The translations under genes were made by a program, and so were the position numbers. Positions 8,553-18,100 of a stretch of DNA of 64,000 nt are shown here, one piece after another. A model generated the notes under the pieces. The model did not search any database and was not told the origin of the DNA. It saw nothing but the letters and a program-made list of their open reading frames with translations. Where the stretch lies: positions 1-64,000 of the forward strand of contig JBGSKO010000174.1 in the NCBI GenBank assembly GCA_041741155.1. The letters are read 5' to 3'. This stretch comes from M3007 sp041741155. Its GTDB lineage: Bacteria > Bacteroidota > Bacteroidia > Chitinophagales > Saprospiraceae. Within the stretch, counting starts at the first letter, position 1. The number at the start of each line of letters is the position of its first letter.

Positions 8553-9020
8553 TCAATCCGGCCAAAAGAAATCAAACATCTTCTTTTGTCCGACTTCCAC
8601 CTCAAAATCTCCCAAAATCTTAAAAAACTCATCCTCAAAGGTGCGTTGCCGATGGTGTTCTTTTTGATTTAGAATATACTTGCAAACGTTGTCAATATGC
8701 GACCGGCTATATGAAAATGCGCCGTACCCCGTCTGCCAATCGAACTTGTTTGTGGATAATCGTTGATCCTTGACGTACTCGTTTGTGGCTTTTTTTATCT
8801 CGCGCACCAGATCGGAAATTGCCTCGGCAGGTTTCAGCCCGAAGAAAATGTGGATATGGTCGGGCATGCCTCCTATGGCGAGCATTTTATGCCCACGTTT
8901 TTCAATAATACCTGTGGTGTATTTGTACAAATTCTCTTCCCATTCCGGGAGGATGAGGGCTTCCCGGTTTTTTACTGAAAAAACGGTGTGGATGTAAATT
9001 TGGGAAAATACGCCGGCCAT
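8553..9020 (-). CDS. REP-associated tyrosine transposase (Y1_Tnp, IS200/IS605 TnpA-like)
   Basis: A 155-aa HUH/Y1 single-strand DNA transposase. The HUH metal motif is seen in MPDHIHIFF, and the catalytic Tyr is probably in GYGAFSYSRSHID. The opening block IYIHTVFSVKNREALI matches the TnpA family. The C-terminal extension (FEDEFFKILGDFEVEVGQKKMFDFFWPD) is common in Bacteroidota copies. It is not flanked by insertion-sequence ends but by two head-to-head pairs of REP-like hairpins (8420-8496 and 9060-9138), which fits a domesticated RAYT that acts on REP elements. The frame is intact. Confidence 0.9.
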   Translation of the reverse strand: MAGVFSQIYIHTVFSVKNREALILPEWEENLYKYTTGIIEKRGHKMLAIGGMPDHIHIFFGLKPAEAISDLVREIKKATNEYVKDQRLSTNKFDWQTGYGAFSYSRSHIDNVCKYILNQKEHHRQRTFEDEFFKILGDFEVEVGQKKMFDFFWPD

Positions 9021-9059
9021 GGTTCATGGGTTTGTGCCCGGGTTACGGGCGTTTTTTAG

Positions 9060-9138
9060 CTACAAACGTGCGACCTCTGACGAGGTCGTCGGGTACGCGG
9101 GTACCTGTTCTACAAACGTGCGACCTCTGACGAGGTCG
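9060..9138 (-). repeat. Right pair of REP-like hairpin repeats
   Basis: Two copies (9060-9088 and 9110-9138) of the unit seen at 8420-8496, in inverted orientation: CTACAAACGTG then a CGACCTC/GAGGTCG hairpin with loop TGAC as read on the plus strand. A second short word, GGGTACCTGTTCT, follows copy 3 and recurs after copy 4, so the right side looks like a tandem duplication of about 50 bp. Confidence 0.9.
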
Positions 9139-9170
9139 TCCGCGGGTGTGCGGCGGGTACCTGTTCTTTT

Positions 9171-9833
9171 TTATCCGATCCACCACCCCAGCCAGGCAGC
9201 CCCGAATCCTACCAGATACCCTTGCCACACATCCCGCAGGACGTGCGCTTTGAGTACCAGCCGGGCGGTGCCCACGCAGCCGGCGACCAGCACACCGATG
9301 GCCAGTGCTGCAGTCAGGCTGATTTCCAGCAGACCACCGAAAAACGGCACGCCGAGCGCACTGCCCGGCCATTCGAAGGACAGCAGCAGCAACATGCCGA
9401 CCAAGCCGCCCATACCCGTGGCATGCGCACTGATTTTGGTGAAGATGTTGATGAAAAAAGCGCCGAACAGCGCAATCGTGGCACCAAGTACACAAGCCTG
9501 GTACAGTGGCGGCGCTTGTCCGCTCGATTTCAGATTTTGATACAGCCACAAGTAAAACACCCCGGTGATGATGTAGGGCCCGATGCGTTCCTGCTTGTCG
9601 GGCGACTCCAGGTTGCGAACAAACCCCAGCGGTTTCATGACCGCGATACCAATACCGGGAATGAGCGCCGTGGTGGTGAACACGTACAACAAGAGGAGCA
9701 GCGCCTTTTTGTCGGCCGGGCTGTGCACCCCGAACTCGAAGGGGTTGGCGAGCAAGAGCAACAACAGGGCGTAGGTGGGCACCAGCATGGGGTGTCCGAA
9801 AGTGGAAAACAGGTGTGCAAAAAATCGAGGCAT
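9171..9833 (-). CDS. PAP2-like integral membrane protein
   Basis: A 220-aa membrane protein with about six hydrophobic segments. Three spaced motifs recall the PAP2 lipid phosphatase superfamily: SPDKQERIGPY in place of KxxxxxxRP, ISAHATGMGG in place of PSGH, and TARLVLKAHVLRDVWQG in place of SRxxxxxHxxxD. The His and Asp of motif 3 and the SxH of motif 2 are present, but motif 1 is degenerate. Activity on lipid phosphates such as undecaprenyl-PP is therefore possible but not assured. The start at 9833 lies 2 bp after the stop of the DUF2851 gene, which suggests translational coupling; an upstream ATG at 9866 would overlap it. Confidence 0.7.
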   Translation of the reverse strand: MPRFFAHLFSTFGHPMLVPTYALLLLLLANPFEFGVHSPADKKALLLLLYVFTTTALIPGIGIAVMKPLGFVRNLESPDKQERIGPYIITGVFYLWLYQNLKSSGQAPPLYQACVLGATIALFGAFFINIFTKISAHATGMGGLVGMLLLLSFEWPGSALGVPFFGGLLEISLTAALAIGVLVAGCVGTARLVLKAHVLRDVWQGYLVGFGAAWLGWWIG

Positions 9834-9835
9834 AG

Positions 9836-11104
9836 TCAGCGTAAAATAGCAGTACCGATGGCGCATTCCAGACAGCGCCTGGCATCACAATAGTGCGTTT
9901 TCAGGTGCAGGAGCGCCTGCGATTGGGCTGCGCTACGGGCATTTTGGCCCAGGTTAGCCCAGTCGTCCACGATGGTATTGGACTCCGGCGGCAAGCCCTC
10001 CAGCAATTGCAAGGCGCGATCTTGCTGTTCGGGCATCCCCTTTGTGCGGCCATAGTGGAACAGGAACGGCGCAACGGTATTGATGAGCAGCAAATGTACG
10101 AACTCGCGGCCCAGCGGTTTGTCCCGAGGGGCAGCGGTTTTATCAAATCGAAAATGCGTGCGCCAGTAGGAGCTTACTTCTGCGCTGAACAACCGCTCCA
10201 CTTCAGCGATGTTGCGTGCGGCCAAAACATCGCTGAACAGCAGGGTAGAACGGTGCAGCAGGGCTGCCAGCTGGGCAATGCGCACCGTCGGGAAGCCGGC
10301 AGGCCGCAGGCGGAAAAATTTCCACTGACTGGCAGGAAGCGGTGTCAGGTTGTACTTGTGCCTCAAAAAGCGATACTCCTTGGCCAGCGCTTTGGGGTAA
10401 TCCTCTTCGAATGCCTCCTCCAGTAGCCCCGCCTGCCCGAATAGCAGGGCTTCAATCTGAAACAGGCTGTTTTGATGTTTGGAGATCAGTCGCAATGGCA
10501 GTGCGCGAGCCAGCGCTTCAAACGGCTCGACGTTGATTTTTAAACCAAAACTGCGGGCCAACTGACGGTAAAATGCTTCTTCCCACTGCTGGCCGGTAGC
10601 CGCTACGGTTTGGGCGGCGGAGATTGTTTTCTCCTCCAATCGCTCCACCAGCAGGCGGTCCAGCCAATTGATGCGCACGATTTCCGGGATGGTGGAATAG
10701 GATCGTTCACAGGGAATCCAGGTGCGTTCGTGTTCGAGGCGGAGGTATTTGTCCAGCAGGCTGGGGGGGATGCGGCGGCGCAGTTCGAGGCAGGGAATGC
10801 GCGTACCGTTGGTCCGCAACACAGGCTGGTCTTCATCAAGTACGACGTGCAACACGACATTGTCGTAAGCATGATCGGTGTCGTGGCGGTGTGCCAGCCA
10901 GTCGGAGGCATTCAGGTGCATCTCCACATTCCCGGCCCACAGGGTGTCGTTTACCCGGATGCGGGCGTTAAAAAAATCTGGACCTGCATGGGTATTCAAC
11001 TCGCCCGGATGCAGGACTTCGAGCGTTTGGCCATCGGTGGTGCGCAGGTCCTGAGCGTCGAAACGCCGCCAGCGCCAGAGGAAATGGAGAAAATCTTCGC
11101 GCAT
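9836..11104 (-). CDS. DUF2851 family protein
   Basis: A 422-aa cytosolic protein of DUF2851, conserved in Bacteroidota, function unknown. Diagnostic parts are the N-terminus MREDFLHFLWRWRRFD, the HPGELNTHAGPDFFNARI block, WAGNVEMHLNASDWLAH, and the C-terminal Cys pair in YCDARRCLECAIG, which may bind metal. The length agrees with the family. It is the first gene of a two-gene unit with the PAP2-like protein. I assign no function. Confidence 0.93.
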   Translation of the reverse strand: MREDFLHFLWRWRRFDAQDLRTTDGQTLEVLHPGELNTHAGPDFFNARIRVNDTLWAGNVEMHLNASDWLAHRHDTDHAYDNVVLHVVLDEDQPVLRTNGTRIPCLELRRRIPPSLLDKYLRLEHERTWIPCERSYSTIPEIVRINWLDRLLVERLEEKTISAAQTVAATGQQWEEAFYRQLARSFGLKINVEPFEALARALPLRLISKHQNSLFQIEALLFGQAGLLEEAFEEDYPKALAKEYRFLRHKYNLTPLPASQWKFFRLRPAGFPTVRIAQLAALLHRSTLLFSDVLAARNIAEVERLFSAEVSSYWRTHFRFDKTAAPRDKPLGREFVHLLLINTVAPFLFHYGRTKGMPEQQDRALQLLEGLPPESNTIVDDWANLGQNARSAAQSQALLHLKTHYCDARRCLECAIGTAILR

Positions 11105-11136
11105 TGAAGTATTCGTTTTGTGGATGACAGGAGCAG

Positions 11137-11157
11137 GCGTCTCTGCGTCTCCGCGGT
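11137..11157 (-). repeat. Dispersed 21-bp repeat (second copy at 58082-58102)
   Basis: The reverse complement, ACCGCGGAGACGCAGAGACGC, matches 58082-58102 at 20 of 21 positions. Here it stands alone between two divergent genes; at 58 kb it forms one arm of an inverted repeat. Confidence 0.6.
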
Positions 11158-11249
11158 AAAAAGTAACATGCGTTCAAAGTTCGCCCCAGTGCCGCGCTGT
11201 TGCATCCCCGTGCAACACATTTATAGAAATCTAAAGTGACGTCAAGGCG

Positions 11250-11257
11250 TATCTTTG
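11250..11257 (+). promoter_or_regulatory. Bacteroidota-type -7 element (TATCTTTG)
   Basis: TATCTTTG is an exact TAnnTTTG match. It ends 7 nt before an ATG at 11265 and 16 nt before an ATG at 11274. If it is used, the mRNA starts almost at the first ATG, so translation either begins at 11274 with a very short leader or is leaderless from 11265. Confidence 0.45.
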
Positions 11258-11273
11258 AGGCACGATGTCCGAC

Positions 11274-11942
11274 ATGCCCGATTCATTTTTTACCCTTGCT
11301 GCGCCCAGTGTCGGCGAGTTCAAAGACCGGGGCAGCAAGTTCTTTGCCTATGCCTGGCCGGCGACCACCGAGGAGGAGGCGCTGCGCCACCTGGAGGCGT
11401 TGCGCAAGGAACATTTCAAGGCCCGGCACCACTGTTTTGCCTGGCGCCTGGGGCTGGACGGGCAACGTTTTCGAGCCAACGACGACGGTGAGCCCTCCGG
11501 CACCGCCGGGCGACCCATCCTCGGCCAAATTGATGCCGCCGGGCTGACGGACGTAATTGTGGTCGTCGTGCGCTATTTCGGAGGCACCCTGCTGGGGGCG
11601 TCGGGTCTCATTCAGGCGTACCGCGAGAGTGCCGCCGATGCGCTGCGGCTAGCGCCCAAAGTGGAAAAAATTGTGCAGGACCAATTTCGCTTTACTGTCG
11701 GGTACGCACAACTGCCCGACGTGCTGAATGCCGTAAAAAAATGCAATACCGACATCCTGCACGAGGAATACGGCGATACCGATGCTCGCATGGAGATTGG
11801 AATCCGAAAAAGTCTGGCCCAGGAAATATTATTGAAAATCAAAGCGCTCCTGTGGAAAACCAGTCCGGAAGAGGCGCGAACGCTGGACTGGCCGGAGGGC
11901 GTCTCTGTGAAGTCTTTATCTAACCAATATATGGGGGCCTAA
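11274..11942 (+). CDS. YigZ / IMPACT family protein
   Basis: A 222-aa protein of the UPF0029 (YigZ/IMPACT) family, linked to translation and stress in eukaryotes but without a defined bacterial activity. The signature GEPSGTAGRPIL is present, preceded by the HHCFAWRLG strand and followed by VVVVRYFGGTLLGASGLIQAY. The C-terminal part is the ferredoxin-like UPF0029 C domain. The start at 11274 (MPDSFFTL) matches the usual N-terminus and leaves room for a leader after the -7 element; 11265 adds three codons. Confidence 0.9.
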   Translation: MPDSFFTLAAPSVGEFKDRGSKFFAYAWPATTEEEALRHLEALRKEHFKARHHCFAWRLGLDGQRFRANDDGEPSGTAGRPILGQIDAAGLTDVIVVVVRYFGGTLLGASGLIQAYRESAADALRLAPKVEKIVQDQFRFTVGYAQLPDVLNAVKKCNTDILHEEYGDTDARMEIGIRKSLAQEILLKIKALLWKTSPEEARTLDWPEGVSVKSLSNQYMGA

Positions 11943-12012
11943 AAACCGTTGTGTAACCAATCTGCCATATCGTTCGAGACAGTTGGTACCAACTTTGACG
12001 CATCGTCCAACA

Positions 12013-12088
12013 CACCTCTCAACCTTCTCAACCCCATAAACCCTCCTCAACATCTAAACCCTCTCAATCCCATAACCCTCCTCAACCC
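12013..12088. repeat. C/T/A-rich low-complexity stretch
   Basis: The 178-bp gap between the YigZ gene and the giant cargo gene contains an almost G-free run with two near-identical words (CCCATAAACCCTCCTCAAC and CCCATAACCCTCCTCAAC, 35 bp apart) and several CTCAACC units. The run would form part of the 5' leader of the downstream gene if the promoter lies before it. No other signal was seen. Confidence 0.5.
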
Positions 12089-12121
12089 AAGTATAATCGT
12101 TCATCAATCTTCATCCCGCTT

Positions 12122-15100
12122 ATGACCGCTTTTTTTGCCAAACGGCTCCGCTGTTTGGGAGTTGTGCTGGCTATGCCGCTTTGGGCTGCCGCAGCTGCTA
12201 CTCCCGTTGTTTCCACCACTATTCCCACCGACATTTCCGCTTGCGAGGAGGTGATCTATGCCGTCACCGTCACCAATCCCGACGCCCAGGTACAGGCAGC
12301 AGGCACGCTTCGGTATTGCTTGCCGGACGGCTTGACGTTTGCCGGTGTCGTCGGGCTCGTTCCCTCGGACTTGTCCGATCCCCGCTGCCCGGTACTTGGG
12401 CTGCCGGATATTGCCGCCAACGGTAGCCTGTCGTTCGAGATTCGCGTGCAGGCCGGATGCATTTCTATGGACCGGGGCGACCTTCGGGACACCATCCGCA
12501 TCACAACGGGCGGCGTGTCTCAACCGGATGTGCTGGGAAGTGCCTATAATTTACGCACACCCGTCATTACCCTGCTACCGGGCCAAAACTGGAACTACTC
12601 CGGCGCTATTGGCGAGGTATTCACCCGCACTTTTGTATTGCGAAACGAGGGCCTCGGCTCGGCATTTTACCTGTTTGTGGTAGATCCGTTTGTGCCGGCG
12701 GGGCTTGAACTGGTGCAAACCACCGGCACGATGCAAGGCGACACGCTCATCCTCACGGGTGCTGACCTCGGCCCCAATGGCTATCTCGCCTATCAGGATT
12801 CCTTGGTGGTCACCCAGATGTTTCGTCTGGTCAGTTGCAGCAGCGCAACGACCACCGTGGAGTACGGCTGGAGTTGTGCGGACGGCAACGTCTGCGGCTT
12901 GCTGCGCTACGAACAATACACCGTTTCGGGTGGCAACAGCCCACAGCCGAATATCCAGATTTCATTTGTCAACCCGTTTCCGGCGGCGCGCCCCTGCGAG
13001 CCGGAGGTGGTGGAAATCCAAATCCAAAACACCGGTACGGCTACGGCCCTCGGGCTGCAATGGCTGCACGGGCTGGTCCTGGGGGAAACCGGTGCAGCCA
13101 GTGAGGCCATGAAATCGGACTGTTACCGCATGACCGATTTCCGTGTAGGCAACACGTCTTTGTCGGACGCATCGGCCGGTAACCTGCTGGTACCTTATGA
13201 GATACTTTTTGCCGGCCTGCTGAGCGATCCCGACGGTCCCGGCGGCTTCTCGGACGAGGACAACGACGGCCGGTTCGACGATATAGCGCCGGGTAGCTCT
13301 GCGGTGGTACGGTTTGTTTTTGAAATCAATCCAGCGTGCAAATCGTGCAACGAACTGCTGGACCGGATGTACGTCGCCGCGCGTTTTTTATACGCCAGCG
13401 AATGTGCCGTCGGATTGCAGTCCGACCTGCCGGCCAATGGCTCCATCGGCATCCAGTTCAGCCAAAACCTGCTGGAAATAGAGCAAAATTTCATTTTTGA
13501 TGCCGGTGAGGCCTACGATTTTATATACGCGCTGGACGCCACTTTTTCGGGTTTTCAGGCGCAGTGCCCCAATGACAGCATCGTAGCAGAAATCAATCTG
13601 CCTGTGTCCATGACCCTCCCGCCGGGTTTTCAGCCGTTGTTCGACAATATGCCGATACCGTGGTGGGCGCCCAACGACACGCTGTTGTACCTGCTGCTGC
13701 CCGGCGCCGTGGGCGAATTGTCGGTCCCGTTGTTGGCCGTTTGTCCGCCCGATATTGACGACTCGACTACCTGCACCCCGCCGTACGAGCCGCGCACCTA
13801 CCTGATGCCCGTCAACATCCGCTGGCGCTGCGGCAACGACTGCCCGGAGGAGTACGAGCTCGTGTGCATCGGCGGCATTCCGTTCACTGTGGATTGCCCC
13901 CGCCCCGAGGATACCAGTCAACAACATGGCGTTTTTGCCGATACTTTTTACGTCCGGCGCCTCTCCTTAGGCTATGTGGACAATATCCTTTCGGCACAGG
14001 TGGACCCGATTACCGACAGCCTCCGCCTCGACATGGGTATCCCGTACGATACTGTGCTGATGCAAGCAGAGGCCCGATTCGAGGGCGCGCCCGGCGAGGT
14101 GTTTGATTCCGTCAAAATAGAAGTGTACTACTGGAATGGCCTGCAGGAGTATTTCCTGCCGCTCGGCGCCGCACTGGTTTTGGAGGATTCGGAGACCGGG
14201 GCGATCGTGCAATGCCCCGGTCTTGCGCTGGATTACCGCTACGTGAACGGCTACCACATCTGGGAGGCCGACCTGTTGCCGCTGACACAACCCGGCGGTT
14301 GTTTGTTCAATAGCGGGGTACAGCCCTCTGCCGGCGACCGGCTTTACCTGGAAATTTCAGCGCAGCTGACCGAAGTACTGCCCTACCTGGAAGTGGAGGA
14401 AATCAAAGACTTGCGCGTGCGATTTCCCTACACCTACCACGGAGATACCCTGCTTTGTGAAACCAAAAATGCGGTTTTCAATGCGATAAATCCCGATTAC
14501 GAATACAATGCGCTCCTGACATTTACGGGCGGCGTTTGCGACGACCTTGCGGTGGATGTGATTTTTTACCAGGGATTGTCCGGCCGCGTGCAGGAGGACC
14601 TTTTTCCCAATGAAATCCGCCCGCTGTTTGTCTATGATTCCCTGACAATAGAACTGGACCCCGGCGGCTATGCCTATCAGCCTGGCAGCGCCGTTTGGGT
14701 GTACCAACTCGGCGACGGAGCGGCCGGGACGCCCGTTGCGCAGCAGGTGCCGTTGGCCGATCCGCAAGCGACCTTGTTACCGAGCGGAAATACCGCGCTG
14801 CTCTTTGTGCGTCCGCCCGGTTTGCCGGTAACGGACTACTACGAGGGCCGCGCCCCGGCTACGCTCCGTTTTCGGGCCGAGGTGCTGTGCCCGCCGGATA
14901 CGACGCGGGCGCCGTTATCCATCACCGGCCGCAGACTGCTGTGTATCCTCGATTCCATAAATGTGCAGATAGCCGGTATTCCGACAGCCTCGGAAGATTT
15001 CAATGAATCGGGCCTGTTCACGTTCGGCCCGGCTTCCGGCAGCAGGGTGCCGTCGTGGACCATCGAGTTTTGCAACCCCGCTCCGGCATTGTCCATCGCT

Positions 15101-18100
15101 GCTCCGTTGATTTTTCTGGAAAACGGCCCGGGGCTCCAACTCCTTTCGGCAGCAGATGTAAGCAACCCGCTCGCCCCGCAACCGTTGTCGTTTGTGCAAA
15201 CAGATGCTACCCACGCCGTGCTGGAGGCATTGCCCTTGAATGTTGGTGGCTGCCAATCCATCGAACTGAAAGCCACCGTGCTGGACTGTGTCAACGATAC
15301 CCTGCGCCTGGTTGCCGGTTTTCAATGTGCGAATTCCGTGGCGCCATGCATCCTGCCCAATCCACTGGAACTGTTTTTTTTACCCAAAGAAGCCCTGCCG
15401 CAGGTGGGCGTTGCGGGCGGGCCGAACGGCCCCGTCAATCTGTGTGAACCGATAGACTACGAGCTGCGCATCGTGAACGTAGGCGAGGGCGGCATGTACG
15501 ATATTGAACTGCTGCTTCAGTTGCCGCAGGCCGGCCAAACACTGGTACCCGGCACATTTTCGGCGGAGTACGCGGGCCAGTTCGCCCCGATTGCCGATCC
15601 GGTGCTTACGCCGGATGGCCTGCTGCTGGATGTGGATTTTTCCCAGCTGCCGTTTGCGCTGGAAGCGTTGCCGGGTATATTTTTCGCTCCAGCCAATGCG
15701 CTGGTGTTCCATTTTCAGTTGCAAACCAGCTGCGACTATGTGGACGGCACGCGCTTCCGCTATGCTACGGCCTGGCAAGAAGCCTGCGGGGATGCAAAAA
15801 ATACCGGTCTGTTCGTAGCGCCGCCCATGCAAATCGCAGGCGCGCCAACGACCACCAATGCGTACCAAATCCGTTTGGAAACGCCCAACCCGGCCTCTTT
15901 TTGCGGGGAAAACACGGTGCGCATCAGCATCGTCAATCCGGGCGATCTGGGACCAACCACTGCCTTTGAAAAAGTACGCATCGTGCTACCGGCCGACTTC
16001 AGTTATGTGCCTGGTTCTTTGCAGCCCCTGCACAACAGCCCGGTTGCCGAACCCGCCATACTGCCCTTCGGCGATATCGTGTTTTTGTCCTTTGGCCTGC
16101 CGGCCAATGTAGCGGGCGGGGACTCCATGGTGTTTGAATTTCAGGTTCAAAACAGCGCGATTTTGGAGGCATGTACCGCGAGCTACCCGTTCAGTGTTCA
16201 AATGCTGCAAACCGCAAACGTAGCCTGCGTCAACACCAGTTGCAATATTGATTTTGTGCTGCTGGAGGAAACGTTTTCCGCAAATTTTGAAAAACCTGTT
16301 TTCGAACTCGGTGGCCTTGCCGGGGCAGCTATTCCGGCAGATGCGAACCTCGAACAGTGGGACCTGCAATTTCAAATCAACAACCTTTCCAGTGTGCCGG
16401 GCGGCGGGTCGCTGCAAATTGAGGTGCGCCTGGACGGCAACCAAAATGCCCAACTCGACCCCGGCGATGCACTTTTGTTGGCGTTCGCCGCCGACGTGGA
16501 GGGCCTGTTGCCCGGCGCAGCACAGCCGGTGACGCAAACCGTCAATGTTGCCGCGGCGCTCGGGTGTTCCGGCTTGTGGGTGATCCTGACCGATACGCTG
16601 TGTTCCTGCGCGCAGGACTCGGTGTTTATTCCTTTTGTGCCGTTGGCCAATACCGGGCAGGACCGCACCCTGTGCGCGGGCGAGATAGCTGCGCTGGGTT
16701 TTCAGGCCATAACGGGGGCTGCATATACCTGGCTCCCGGCGTCGCCCAACCTGAGCAGCAGCGCTACGCCCGATCCGGCGTATCAGTTTGCCGGACCATT
16801 TGACAATACGTTGCAATTTTCCGAAACGCTGGTGCTGCAAACCACCCGCGCACAAGGGTGCATTTCCTTCGACACCGTGCGCATTGTTACCCGAAAAGCC
16901 GAAGTGAGCCTGTCGGCAAATCCCGTATTGTGCCATGGCGATTCCACCGGTTCGGTGCTGGCAGTCGTGCAGGGCGCCGAACTTCCGGTGCAATTTTTCT
17001 GGGAAAACAACCCCGGAGCCGGCGATCAGCTGCTCAATCTGCCGGCCGGAACATATGTGCTTGCCGTAGTGGATTCGCTGGGGTGTGCGGACACAGCATC
17101 GGTACTGGTCACACAACCCGATGCTTTGGTTGCCAATCTCGCGGTGTCCGATTTCAACGGTTTTGAAATATCCTGTGCGGGCGCCAACGACGGCAGCATC
17201 ACCGCTGTACCAAGTGGCGGTGCGGGCGGGTACCAGTACGCCTGGGTGCCCACGGGCGCCGGGCCGAGCTTAGCCAATTTGCCGCCGGGCGCCTACAGCC
17301 TTACGCTCACGGATGCCAACAGCTGCTCGGTTATAGCCAATACCGTTTTGTCGGAACCGCCGCCTTTGGCTCTTGAACTTACGGTGCAGGACGAAATTTG
17401 CCTCAATGCTGCCAACGGTTCCATCGGCGGGACCATTCAGGGCGGCGTGCAGCCCTGGCTGGTGAACGGGCAACCTGCGACGGGTTCGGCATTTTTGCTA
17501 AATGGTCTTTCCGTCGGCGCGTACCCGGTAGCCGTGGTTGACGCCAATGGTTGCAGTATCGGGGTGGACACGAGTCTGGCGGTACAGTTTTCCGTCGTGT
17601 CGGCCAGTACCGATTCGGTTGCGTGTTTTGGTGGAAACGACGGGCAGGCGGTGGCGATGGGTACCGGTTTTCCGCCATTTTCCTTTGTCTGGTCCGGCGG
17701 GCAAACCCAGGCGATTATTTCCGGTCCGGCGGGAGTTTATTCGGTCACTGTTTCCGATGCGCTGGGCTGTACGTATGTGTTGCAAACTGCCATCGGGCAG
17801 CCCGCGGCGCTTGCGGGAGCAGCCATACCGCAGGATGTGGGGTGTTTTGGCGACAGCACGGGGCAGGTTGTGCTCAGCGGCCAGGGCGGTACACCGCCAT
17901 ACCTGTTTGAATTGAACGGGCAACCGGCGCTTTCCCCAGTGCCGAATTTGCCCGCAGGGACCTACACTTTTCTGCTCACCGATGCCAACGGGTGCATGGT
18001 TCCGCTGACGGCGGAGGTCTTGCAACCGGCGCCGCTTGCCGTGGATGTGCAGGCGAAGGATGCTGTGTGTTTTGGCAGCAGCACGGGTAGCGCAACCGCT

